DNA of 64,000 bases. Origin: Drechslerella dactyloides (lineage: Eukaryota; Ascomycota; Orbiliomycetes; Orbiliales; Orbiliaceae). Numbering within the stretch: the first letter of the stretch is position 1; the number at the start of each line of letters is the position of its first letter. Positions 22,935 through 32,536 of this stretch are shown piece after piece. The notes beneath the pieces were generated by a model. The model was not told the DNA's origin. It saw nothing but the letters and a program-made list of their open reading frames with translations, and searched no databases. The DNA lies in assembly GCA_020064725.1 (NCBI GenBank), contig JAGTWJ010000001.1:5332001-5396000 (forward strand). The letters run 5' to 3'. The translations under genes were made by a program, and so were the position numbers.

Positions 22935-25266
22935 ATGGAAAAGCGACCGTCCCATGACGCTCTCGGCCAAGGCCAGAGGAAGATGGAGGTGACCGACCCG
23001 GAAACATACTACACCAAGCAGAACATAATCGGTATCGTCACCCTCTTCGCTCTTGTTCTGCGACAGCCATAAGTCAATGTTAGTCTGACGCTGTGTTTGT
23101 TGTTTTTCATCTCGCAGGTGGAGGAAGCTTCGGCAAAGTCTACAAAGGGTACTTCTATACTGCTCAACTTTATCTCCGTTATCATTCTATCTCACCGACA
23201 TAAAACGCTAATACCCAATCTTGCCTTCAGCGTCAACAAACAGACTGGACAGTCCGTCGCGATAAAGATCATCGACGTCGAAAATGCCGAGGACGAAGTC
23301 GAAGACATCATACAAGAGATCAACATTCTTTCCGAACTCAATTCTCCCTATGTCACCAAGTACTACGGCTCCTATCTCAAAGGCTCCGACCTATGGATCA
23401 TCATGGAATACTGCTCTGGAGGCAGCTGTGCAGATCTGCTCAAACCAGGCCTTATCCCCGAGGATTATATTACGATCATTATCCGCGAGCTGCTGATGGG
23501 GTTGGAGTATCTGCATAGCGACAACAAGCTGCACCGAGATGTCAAAGGTGCGTTACTCCATCGGGTGTATCCGCTGTGAGTCCAAATTTGCTGATAGTGG
23601 AGGGGGTTTCTGTGCAGCCGCAAACGTCTTGCTGGGATCAAACGGCCAAGTCAAGCTCGCAGACTTTGGTGTCTCCGGCCAACTATCTGCTACCATGACC
23701 AAGAAGAACACCTTCGTCGGCACACCATTTTGGATGGCACCGGAGGTCATTAAACAGGCCGGTTATGATCAAAAGGCCGACATCTGGTCCCTCGGCATAA
23801 CAGCCTTGGAGTTAGCGAATGGCGAGCCTCCATATGCCGATATTCACCCGATGAAAGTGCTCTTCCTGATACCGAAGAACCCCTCACCCGCTCTGGAAGG
23901 CGAGTTTACTCCCCTCTTTAAGGAATTCGTCGACCTCTGCCTCAAGAAAGATCCCAAGGATCGCCCCACAGCCCGGGAACTACTCAAGCATCCATTCGTA
24001 CGGCGGGCAAAGAAAACAACTTATCTCACAGAGTTGATCGAGCGGCACGAACGGTGGGCAATAGAACACCCGAGCGGCAGCAACGACGAGGATGAGGTGA
24101 TGGAGGAGCCGCCGAAGGAAGAAGACGCTCAAGATATGTGGGACTTCGGCACCGTAAGACCCGTCCGAGGCCACAAGGAAGGGCTGAAGTCAGTGTCCGC
24201 GGCCGCGGCTAAGCTGAGAAACGCCCGACCTCAAGTCCAACAATCAACGAAGCCAGCAGAGCCATCTCAAGCAGCCGCGACTCCAAAGGTCAAAGAAAAC
24301 GTGCAGAACCAACCTCAGAACTTCAGAGACTCCGGTTATGGCTCGGATCCTCGATTCAAGCAAATGTCAACCCAGAATCAAATACATGAGATACAACATC
24401 AGCAGCAAATTCAAGCTATGCAGCAGCAACAGCAGCAATCACACCAATATCAGCAACAGCACCAACAACAGGCGCCTCACTACTCCTCTCAGGATATGAT
24501 GATTGATGATGACGAGGGCGCTGCCCGGACCTCTCTAGCTCAAGATTTGTCCTGGATGAGATTGAGCGAAGGTGGAATTGCGCAAGGACCCACACCTCAG
24601 AATCCAGCGACTTTTGGAGCACGGCCCGACCAGAAGCCTCAACCTGTGAGATCGTATTCTGCGGATTCACGACAGCCTGTGTCATCACCTGGTATGCCTC
24701 AGCAACCGCGCCATCACCAGCCACAGCAACAGTTCAAGCCAAGTAACCAGCAATACGGCTTCCAGCCACAACCCCCTCTCCGATCTCTCACAGACCAGGA
24801 TTCGCCACTCAGCCGATCTTACCATCAGACCAAGCCCGTTCAACCCAATCGGGTTCCAGAGCCCGAAATTGTTCCGGAACACGAGGTCACCGCATTGGAT
24901 GGAGTCATTTTACCTGCTCTGGAGTCCGCATTACAAAGGAGAACACATAACCTGCAAACGCAGATCAAGCGGTCATCAGCCTCTGCACAGAGCTCACCGG
25001 GTCTGAAGGCAGCTGCCGAAAAGGTTATCCAGCAGAGGCAGCAGGCTCACGAACGGGTACGGAAATTAGCTATTAAGGTAGCTGGTATCTTCAAGGAGAT
25101 CGAGGAATGGGATGCAGCGGCCCCTGTGGTCATGGGTGGTGAGGTTACAAGCTTTCTGGAAGGATTTCTCGAAGAAATCTTGGTGCGGGTCGATGCTGAG
25201 GAAGGCGACATAAGCGAGGATGAGCCGAATGCCAACCCACAAATGCAGTCGGCAGCTGCAAAGTGA
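22935..25266 (+). CDS. GCK-III (Ste20-like, Sid1/Nak1/MST type) protein kinase
   Basis: Germinal-centre-like kinase, 697 aa, expected to act upstream of NDR kinases in septation or polarity signalling. Exons: 22935-23031, 23118-23148, 23231-23547, 23618-25266. The domain follows almost at once: GGGSFGKVYKG (33-43), Lys55 in SVAIK, EYCSGGSCADLLKPG, HRDVKAANVLLG, DFGVSGQL, and the activation-segment block TFVGTPFWMAPEVIKQ. It ends at HPFVRRAKKTTYLTELIERH, typical of the family. Then come a charged linker, a Gln-rich segment (24359-24467) and a conserved C-terminal helical region (ALDGVILPALESAL ... VTSFLEGFLEEILVRVD), as in fungal Sid1/MST-1 proteins. Exon 2 is 31 nt and sits within the Gly-loop. 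Which of the paralogous fungal GCK-III kinases this is cannot be decided by eye. Confidence 0.92.
24359..24467 (+). repeat. CAG/CAA repeat encoding a Gln-rich tract
   Basis: Interrupted CAG/CAA codons inside the kinase C-terminal linker, giving runs such as QQQQQQ with His and Tyr interruptions. Confidence 0.85.
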
Positions 25267-26748
25267 TCTGGCCGTGCATCATTTTCGCAGGGAAGTAAAA
25301 ACGAAAAGCACGAGAAATGTTTCTTCGGGTTGAAGGTCCTGCATACATTTTTCTCTTCTGCTTAGCGCCAATACCCTCTTCTGTATTTTATGAAGTCATG
25401 AGCGATGAGATTGGAATTGTTGATTCCTCCCCAGCAACTGCAGCGAGCTGTGAGGAGGAAACTGTTGGCTGCTGTTTTGTTTTCATTTTGACTTGGGCTG
25501 GACCAACCATTCTCTGAGCATGGGATGGAAGCACGGGTGAACGATTGAGGCCGAGGCGATCTTGGATTTTGGCCGGAATACCGCCTCGCTCCTGCTTGAC
25601 GCGCAGCATATTTTCTACCGCATTGGCTCAATGTATGTTTACCCACTCCTTTGTATACGAATATTGTACGACATGCATGTGTGTCAGCGTGCATGGCAGG
25701 CAGCCCAGCGGGACTTTTCAGGACACGAGCTATTGGACCGATGGATGCAGGTCTTGAATGGAGGGTAATAAACCGTACTGGCCGACACAACCGCGAATAC
25801 CAACTCCGTGCCAATATAACATGGAAACAATAATAGAACCTGAATAATGGTAACGACGTTAATTTGTTTACGGGGCAGCATTCAGAAATCCCATCACGGA
25901 AAGATTGCAGGTATGGGACGGCGGAACGGCGGATCTAACGCCCATTCGGTAAGAATATGGCCAGTTCCATTCCGTGGTTCCAGCTGCGCTGGACGCCGCA
26001 TACCTCTCAGCCGCCCCTTGCAGAAATACCACGTTCCCAACGCAGAACAGAAAGTGCATCCCGCAGCGGCTAGCGGCAGTGCGACTAGCGCACAGGCAAA
26101 AGCGTTCCGTAGCTTGACCATTCCTTGGGCCCAATGGAGTAGAATTTTCTAGCTAGCTATTCTATGAGGCACGTTTGATCTAGTTTCAACTCGTGAAGCG
26201 ATACGTGGATATGCGCCGGCAGGCGGAGAAATGCATTGGTACGCGATGCCTTGCAATTGAGCCTTCATCGAGGAAGGCATCGATCATCCGTCAAATTCCA
26301 CAGACAGGCATCAAAGCGAGTTCCGAACGCTTGATGCACATGCATGCACGCGTATAGGCACTGCATATGTGCATACCCCGGAAATTCGAACCAGGTATGC
26401 GTGGCATCGATCGATCTGACCGGTGCTTGCGAATGATTCCTCACTGCTTGGAACTTTGCACGGCCGACTAGTATGATCGCAACGTAATTGACAAGCGCTG
26501 ATGTATGGCGGCCACATACATCTACGAAGTGCATAAAAGGACCGTGGATGTCCGTCCAAGTCCTTTTTTTTCTCTCACCATCCACATCTACATCTTCACA
26601 TTCGTTCTCAACATCTACAAGCGATTCCATCGCAGCCATTCTTTAATCTTTACCTTCAACGTCACTCTTTTGAGTACCAGCTTCCACAGCCAACAAACCG
26701 GATCTACTCCAGTCACTCTCTAGAGAAACCAAAGACAAATCAATCAAA
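25267..26748. other. Intergenic, 1.5 kb
   Basis: Holds the 3' flank of the GCK kinase and the promoter of the wall-protein gene. ORFs on both strands (up to 150 aa) lack motifs and overlap one another; none is supported. Confidence 0.5.
26532..26540 (+). promoter_or_regulatory. TATA-like box of the wall-protein gene
   Basis: CATAAAAGG about 210 bp before the start codon, followed by a CT-rich stretch and a leader of CATC/ACATC repeats. A TATA-driven, strongly expressed gene would fit a cell-wall protein. The start context (ATCAAAATGG) is near the fungal optimum. Confidence 0.5.
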
Positions 26749-27618
26749 ATGGTTGCCTACAAGAAGTCCGCTGCCTCTGCCGTCGTCCTCGGCGCTGCCG
26801 CTGCCTCTGCCCAGATGATGAACGGCACTGCCATCGTCCTTCCTCAACCTGGCGCAACCACCCTTCCAGGTGGCACTGGTCCAACCACCGTCCCAGGTAC
26901 TGCAAGCGTCCTTCCCCAGACCGGTGCGACTACCACCTTCACGACCATCATCCCATCCCTCTGCCCCACTGGTCTCGTCGACATCCCGTACACCATCATG
27001 CAGTACTGCCCATATGGTGTTCCCTGCTCCAAGCCCGCGGTTCCCTACGGCTGGCATGTGACGACCAGGCTCTGCGCTCACGGCTGTGGATCCGGGCCTA
27101 AGTATGTTCCAGTCACCGAGTGCCCATGGGCCACCCCGACGCCTGCTCCCACCAACACCAACGGCTACAACAAGGATGAGGTCATCTGCCCTGGCACCGT
27201 TCCCGGCGAGGTCTCGACCTACACCCACTGGTGGAACGTCCCAGTGCAGACCCCATGCACCACCGAGGGTGGATACACTCCTCCAGTCTACACTCCGCCG
27301 CCCATGGTTCCTGGCGAGAAGCCCCAGCCACCCCCGTACTACCCCGAGACCCCTGGCAAGCCTTACCACCCAGAGGGCAACAAGCCACAGCCACCAAGCT
27401 GCGAGGAGGGTGGCTACTGCCCGCCTACCCCCCCTCCTGCCTGCGTCGGCCCTTACTGCCCGGACATGGTCACCAAGCCCCAACCTCCCCCGACCAAGCA
27501 GACTCCCCCTTGCAACACCACCGGTCCTATCCCGCCAATGTACACCGGTGCTGGTGTCAAGGTTGCTGCTTCGGGCGTTGTCGGCTTCGTTCTCATCGCC
27601 GCTGCTGCCTTCTTGTAA
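26749..27618 (+). CDS. Secreted proline-rich, probably GPI-anchored cell-wall protein
   Basis: Intronless, 289 aa. The N-terminus MVAYKKSAASAVVLGAAAASA is a signal peptide with likely cleavage after ASA (~21). An NGT glycosylation site follows, then a Thr/Pro repeat-like stretch (IVLPQPGATTLPGG and SVLPQTGATTTFTT). Residues ~64-125 are Cys-rich (LCPTGL, YCPYGVPC, LCAHGCGSG, ECPW) and may fold with disulfides. Residues ~150-265 are Pro/Tyr-rich (YTPPVYTPPP, KPQPPPYYPETPGKP). The C-terminus GVKVAASGVVGFVLIAAAAFL after a small-residue patch (TGAG) fits a GPI attachment signal. Codon use is C-ending and strongly biased, as for a highly expressed gene. No enzyme motif is seen; a structural or adhesive role is inferred. 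Confidence 0.85.
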   Translation: MVAYKKSAASAVVLGAAAASAQMMNGTAIVLPQPGATTLPGGTGPTTVPGTASVLPQTGATTTFTTIIPSLCPTGLVDIPYTIMQYCPYGVPCSKPAVPYGWHVTTRLCAHGCGSGPKYVPVTECPWATPTPAPTNTNGYNKDEVICPGTVPGEVSTYTHWWNVPVQTPCTTEGGYTPPVYTPPPMVPGEKPQPPPYYPETPGKPYHPEGNKPQPPSCEEGGYCPPTPPPACVGPYCPDMVTKPQPPPTKQTPPCNTTGPIPPMYTGAGVKVAASGVVGFVLIAAAAFL

Positions 27619-28034
27619 GCGACCAGGATATCATGATCTCGACTTCTCTTCACGCTACGCCAATGCCAACATCAGCCATGGGATACGGTATATCTATCGC
27701 ATTCTGGCTTCTGCAGCGGCGGAGAAAAGATCATGAGTGGTACTCGTTTCTCTTGACAGGCCTGACGCTTACCTTCGCGCACCCGTGGATCCAATCAAGG
27801 GTTTGTGGCAGGACTATCCGGTCAACGGAAGCAGTATATCCGATCAAAAAAAATTATAGACCGTCTCATTTGTAATTCATAGAGTTTCTTCCCCCCTCCA
27901 TTAGATTAGCGTCCATTTGATCGACCTTCTTGGTTGTTCCATTTGTATCCTAGTTTTTTGAGTTTAATATAGACTTCCCCCCATAAACATTTAGAGCATC
28001 GTTCGCGAGAATTGTAACTTTTATTTAGATCTAG
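27619..28034. other. Intergenic, 0.4 kb
   Basis: 3' flank of the wall-protein gene, T-rich from 27930. A missing 5' exon of the next ORF should lie here if that gene is intact, but no convincing ATG-plus-donor combination was found. Confidence 0.45.
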
Positions 28035-28769
28035 GCAAGATTCCCTGGTAAAACTGTATTTCCACGAGAGCCCAGGCGCCCAACTCCCTATGAGAAGGGT
28101 TTAGCGGAAACAGAACGTCGCTTGTGGGCAGAACGGAGAAAAATAGCAGGAGAAGCAAGGAAAGAGGTCAACTATCTTAGAACACTAATATCATCCTGGC
28201 TACGAAGTAGTAGCCAGTCGGTTCCAGCGCTCGCTGCACCCAGCAATACCAGCAAAGGAGTAACCTCTAAAAAAGCTAAGACCAGCATCAAAACCAGCGC
28301 CGAGGACCGTGTTCGTACTGACACCAAACCCAATGACACCAAACCCAATGACGCCCATGAGTATCGAGATACCGTGACGCTCACTCTTCCCGTCTGGCGA
28401 GCTATCGAATTGTGCCGTTTCCCAAAGGGAGGTGTGAAAGTCCGCTGGCAGATTGCCCACGGCGAAGCCATCGACCAATGGCAGCTATACGGCGACGTCG
28501 AAGTGCGCAGCGACGGCGTAGTTGAGAGGTATCCGTATACGGGAACGCGACGGGCTCCAGACACTAGGGTTCGGTATGACGATTGCCGCAGGATACCGAT
28601 CGGTCGTCACGATGACTCGGGTTTGAGAGCGGATGGTCTCACAAACCGGACTCTCCGGCGTCCTAAAGCGGATGAGTCTGATAGTGCGCAGGGTGGGCGT
28701 GGTAATAGAGGCAAGAGAATAGTGGTGAGACGGCTGAAGTGGATGTTCTTTTCGTGTTTGCATTTGTAA
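28035..28769 (+). CDS. Lineage-specific protein with WRA/YGDVEVR block, 5' end unresolved (possibly a pseudogene)
   Basis: The frame is open from 28035 (after a TAG at 28032) to the stop at 28767, but has no ATG except one near the C-terminus (in WMFFSC). Either a 5' exon is spliced in (CTAG at 28034, TTTAG at 28104 or ACAG at 28113 could be acceptors) or the gene has lost its start. It is related to the 30.0-kb ORF. Both have a Arg/Glu-rich helix ending SSWLR, then a disordered spacer, then VTLxLPxWRAxExCxFPxG and W..YGDVEVR with the same spacing. The spacer has a 15-bp tandem repeat (TKPND twice, near 28321-28355). The 3' coding part contains a GTCTC-motif repeat at 28636-28656. I do not recognise the family; function unknown. 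Confidence 0.5.
   Translation, partial: ARFPGKTVFPREPRRPTPYEKGLAETERRLWAERRKIAGEARKEVNYLRTLISSWLRSSSQSVPALAAPSNTSKGVTSKKAKTSIKTSAEDRVRTDTKPNDTKPNDAHEYRDTVTLTLPVWRAIELCRFPKGGVKVRWQIAHGEAIDQWQLYGDVEVRSDGVVERYPYTGTRRAPDTRVRYDDCRRIPIGRHDDSGLRADGLTNRTLRRPKADESDSAQGGRGNRGKRIVVRRLKWMFFSCLHL
28636..28656 (+). repeat. GTCTC-motif repeat inside the 28-kb ORF
   Basis: The 21 bases starting GTCTCACAAACCGGACTC match 48201-48221 at 18 positions; the three differences are all transitions. Confidence 0.5.
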
Positions 28770-30010
28770 ACTTAGGACAACCAGTGAAGGATATTTTCTC
28801 ATAAGCCAGGCTACCGTTCTATGTATTCTTGGATTCGGCGGAGAAGAATGCATCATGGCATTCCCGTGAATATATGAAGATTGCGACGCTGCCAAATGGT
28901 TTGACTCGATTTGTACGATGTTCTAGTATGAATCGATGTTGGTTTGGATTATCGTAGAGATGCAGCAACCTTCCCTTGGGTCAATATCACGATGTAGTCT
29001 AGATCTAACCAGAGGTGTATATATATATAATGATAAAACTAAATTTCTCTTAACGATATGCATATATATATGTCGATACCGATATACCAATACGACGAAA
29101 CGGATATTCCTAGCTCAACGAAATAAATGTGCGCATAATAACATTAGATGTATCTAGAACTTCACGGTATCACCAGTTTGCTCCAAGGAATTTGACTGCG
29201 ACATTGGTGTCGTGTGGTATCCGAACGTTGCTGGAATCTAGATCTCCTAGCTTCACTTCTGTTTGCTCAACGGAATCCTAGGACAACGTCCTGATCAGCT
29301 GAGCCCACTGACCTCGGAAGCACAGAGCCATGTATATACATATAACTCTAGCCATGCCTAGACGATACTTGCCTACGGCACACCGGCTTCGCCGGTTAAA
29401 GTACGGCAGTCTGGCTCGCGAGACAAAGACGATACACTTGTCATAGTATGTGCGTTCATGCCTACGTGCGTGCAAGCTTGCAAGGACATCACAACTCGAA
29501 ATGACAAGGCTGGAGATATGCTTGAATGTACGGCACCGTGTCCTTGCATACAAAAGAACCAGAAACGCTGAATACGGACGATACTTGCGCCGCCGTGAAG
29601 CTAGCTGAGATCTTAAGATATAGTTGTGGCTTGTAGCAAGTTTGAATACTGGCCTGTCGTTGATATGCTAAAATTCTCACACACGTTAACCACGTGCACG
29701 AGTCTGCATGTAGTATACAGCCGCACAGTTGTGCAGTAACCGTCGCTGTTGTGGCTGATCTAATGGTGTATATATATCACGACCGCCATTGGAATGGTCC
29801 TTACCGCACTATCTTCAGCAATTAATCCAATCTAGCTTATACCACAGGTCTGACACTCGCACTCACATGACATAGATCTAGCACCTTTGAAGCAAACCAT
29901 ATTCTCGCAACCAATCGACGCAGACATCAAGTTGGCTGTATTACACAGGGCAGACTTGCTATAATCATACTCAATCTAAATCTAGCGAAATATCATATTG
30001 CACCATAAGA
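28770..30010. other. Intergenic, 1.2 kb, AT-rich, with a repeat copy
   Basis: Separates the two related ORFs. AT-rich with TATATA stretches (29020-29080, 29770). Contains the 29.4-kb copy of the dispersed repeat with a perfect hairpin. No gene is supported. Confidence 0.5.
29385..29430 (-). repeat. Dispersed GTCTC-motif repeat, copy at 29.4 kb, with hairpin
   Basis: Read on the minus strand this matches 15211-15262, with the exact core CGAGCCAGACTGCCGTACTT(T). The 15.2-kb copy has an 8-nt insertion (GTAAATTT) relative to this one. Next to the core, ACCGGC-TTC-GCCGGT (29392-29406 region) is a perfect 6-bp stem hairpin. Confidence 0.6.
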
Positions 30011-30559
30011 ATGAGCTCGAGACGCTATTCACGAACTTGGGACCGCGCCAGGCGCCGCTGTAGCGCGCTGTACGAAAGCCTATCTCGTTCTCCAACAACC
30101 ACCCTCCCAGACCCTCCAGCTCGCCCGTCAGCCTCAAACCGGCGCGTCTCGCGCCAGCAAGAACTACAGCGAAGAGCTCACTTACTCCGCTCGGAGGAAT
30201 TCAATCACCTCAGGCCACTCTTCTCCTCGTGGTTGCGCGACGGCGGGAACCCTCAACCGCACGTACCGAGCCAAACAGAACAGGATAATGAAAACAAAGA
30301 TGACATCGTCACGCTCAAGCTGCCGCTCTGGCGGGCGGTCGAGATGTGTTTGTTCCCGGGTGGGGTTATAGAAGTGCAATGGCCAGCGGCATGCGGTGAA
30401 GATGCGAAGCGGTGGCGGAAGTACGGCGACGTAGAGGTGCGCGGGCGTCGGTGCAAGGTCGTCAAGTGGTATTCATACCTTGGGGGTTTGCTAGGGCCTG
30501 CGAGGCGAGGGAGGTGTAGTGAGTGCGGGAGCGAGGAACAGGAGGATCGGGTATACTAA
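30011..30559 (+). CDS. Lineage-specific protein with WRA/YGDVEVR block, 182 aa
   Basis: Single-exon ORF starting MSSRRYSRTWDRARRRC. Residues 1-60 are Arg/Ser/Pro-rich, ~40-78 a charged helix (RQQELQRRAHLLRSEEF ... LFSSWLR), ~80-97 a polar spacer, and ~98-148 the conserved block (IVTLKLPLWRAVEMCLFP, EVQWPA, RWRKYGDVEVRG). A Cys pair (CSEC) sits near the end. It is a tandem relative of the 28-kb ORF; the block keeps its spacing while the linkers differ in length and sequence, which suggests selection on the block. No signal peptide, membrane span or catalytic motif. Function unknown. Conservation between the copies is the main reason to believe it is a real gene. Confidence 0.65.
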   Translation: MSSRRYSRTWDRARRRCSALYESLSRSPTTTLPDPPARPSASNRRVSRQQELQRRAHLLRSEEFNHLRPLFSSWLRDGGNPQPHVPSQTEQDNENKDDIVTLKLPLWRAVEMCLFPGGVIEVQWPAACGEDAKRWRKYGDVEVRGRRCKVVKWYSYLGGLLGPARRGRCSECGSEEQEDRVY

Positions 30560-31215
30560 ATGGGGGGTTTATGGATTGATCAGTATTAAAAGCAGTTGAC
30601 TGGAGCGTGCAATGCAACGGGCATGTCGCACAACAGCCGGCGTGTGGTATTTTGACATCAAGCAACGCAACTCGTAAGCTCGTGTGCTAGATTGTGTACA
30701 CTATCAGGCCAGAGCGGAGTATTTCGAAGTGGATTTGCTATTTAGTGCGGCCTTGCTTCTGGGTATCGAGTCGAGAACTGTAGAGATATGCGGTCCGTAT
30801 GGGTATGATCCACGAGTTAACTTACGATCGTAAAATGAGAGTTGCGATGCTGCTGCATGCCTCGGAGCGAAGCTTGCTGCCGAGCCAATGCTCGTTCTAC
30901 TGACGGCCCTGTGATCCCATTGCGAAAGGAATATTTGCGTCCACAATAGAATATTTTTTTAAAAAAGAAAAAATCAATAAAACTTCTTCTCTACCTTCCC
31001 ATCTTCCTGCTCCACCCCAACTTACCATCGACGTTGCGTCTTAAACAGACCTGCTCGGCGTCACTTCACATACCTGGATCTACCTTGGTGGCAACCGCCA
31101 AAGCTTAATCATCAGTCGCTGTACAATCCATCACAAAAGGATCAAACTGTACGCTTCCGAAAAATATCTGTGGGGTTTTGTCGCAGGGCAGAAGACGCTG
31201 ACTGAGCTATAGGCA
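30560..31215. other. Intergenic, 0.66 kb
   Basis: Promoter region of the next gene. An A/T tract at 30950-30985 is followed by a CT-rich stretch (30985-31020), a common fungal core-promoter arrangement. No gene is seen. Confidence 0.5.
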
Positions 31216-32536
31216 ATGAAGGGCCTGAAGGCGCTAAAGCACAAGCCATCAAGCGGCAGCCTTGCGCGTCCGGATCTCACAAACGAAGCCGGTGCCTCCT
31301 CCACTAATGTCCAGCGAGTCTCAATTCGCGCCTTACCGTAAGTTCTCCAGTTGATATATGTTCTAAGACTAGAAAACTAGCTAGATATGTGACACTCGCG
31401 CATGATTGAAGCTGACGGTACCTTACAGCTCGGGAGGTCGAACCCGCGGCCCACGACGATTCGTCTCGGCCGACTCGCTAGCTTCTACGGGCACAGAGCG
31501 CAGCACAATTTCTTCCCGACGCACTACATTCACCCATGGACATAGTTTCAGCAGTAGCAGCGGCGATGCAGTCTCGATACAGACCGGGTCCAGCGGCAGT
31601 AGTTCGGGCGCTAGTCGTCCGCCCTCATACGAGGTTGCAACCGGTCCTCCGAGGCGTCACAGCCACAATTCTTCTCTGCAGTCCCGCGAGATACTCCGTC
31701 AGGGACAAACTTACTCACCATTGAATCGTACGGCGGCTGGGCACACGGATCAAGCGCACGTGTCCATGCAGCCAGAGGCTTCTACGAATTATCGCGGCTC
31801 AGCGATCGAGCATACAGAACAGAGCTTGGTGCATTCTGCAAGGTTTGGCGTTTCGTCAGGACAAGACCGTCGATTCATATCTACATATCAGGGATTCTAT
31901 TCAACGACACCGGCCACCTCTACGGAATCACCACCAGCAGAGGAACGTGCGATAGTTCCCTTACCATTCCGCCTGGAGTCTGCTAATCCACGTGAGGAAT
32001 TGCAGCTGGAACGTTTCAACCCAGCCTCGGGGACGCAATCTGAGACTCGTTTCAACCGTAGACAGTTGACTGAAACTCCACACGATGAGAACAGTCCTGT
32101 GATCAGAGCTCGCATCAGCTCATTGACCCCTGCCCGACGTCTGCAGCCATTACCGGCTATCCAAGAGCAGAGAATGATCCATCGACCGATAGCACTCTCG
32201 CCCGCTCTTCGTGCCGTCGCGCGGCTGCCGCCAACGGCGTCGACCTCGTTCGGCAACATTGTTCGAAATCAGCAATTACTACTCCCAGCAGCACCAGACG
32301 AGCAGGACGCGTGGACTGAGGATGAGGGCGATGACGACGGCGATTCGAGCTCGGAGGCAGGGTCTGATTTTGGGTGCATTGGGCTAACGAAATGGCAATA
32401 CGAGGAGATGTTGGCGATGGGGAAGGGGTATCCGTGTCGACAGATTCTGGTGGAAGGAGTAGATGCGTGGCCCGAGGTTGTGAGAGTCGACGGGTACAAG
32501 CGTGTTTGGCAGTGGCGGGGAGACGAGGAGTATTGA
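31216..32536 (+). CDS. Disordered Ser/Arg-rich fungal protein, 409 aa, unknown function
   Basis: Two exons, 31216-31337 and 31429-32536, joined within a Pro codon by a 91-nt intron with a consensus donor (GTAAGT). The start MKGLKALKHKPSSGSLARPDL looks like a conserved basic N-terminus. Residues ~40-340 are Ser/Thr/Arg/Pro-rich without folded domains; ~345-360 are acidic (EDEGDDDGDSSSEAGSD). The last ~50 residues look folded (IGLTKWQYEEMLAMGKGYP ... VVRVDGYKRVWQWRG). That end weakly resembles the conserved block of the two upstream ORFs: a Trp-containing helix, then a Trp, then V-x-V-x-G and aromatic residues. This relationship is only suggested. No motif allows a function to be named. Confidence 0.72.

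Noticed and set aside
26360..26400. Possible tRNA B box on the minus strand (GGTTCGAATTTCC)
   Set aside because: One base too long for the TPsiC stem, and no A box or acceptor stem pairs at the right distance.
26740..27483. 247-aa Gly/Arg/Trp-rich ORF antisense to the wall-protein gene
   Set aside because: The + strand has a signal peptide, glycosylation site and GPI signal; the antisense frame is a shadow of C-ending codons.
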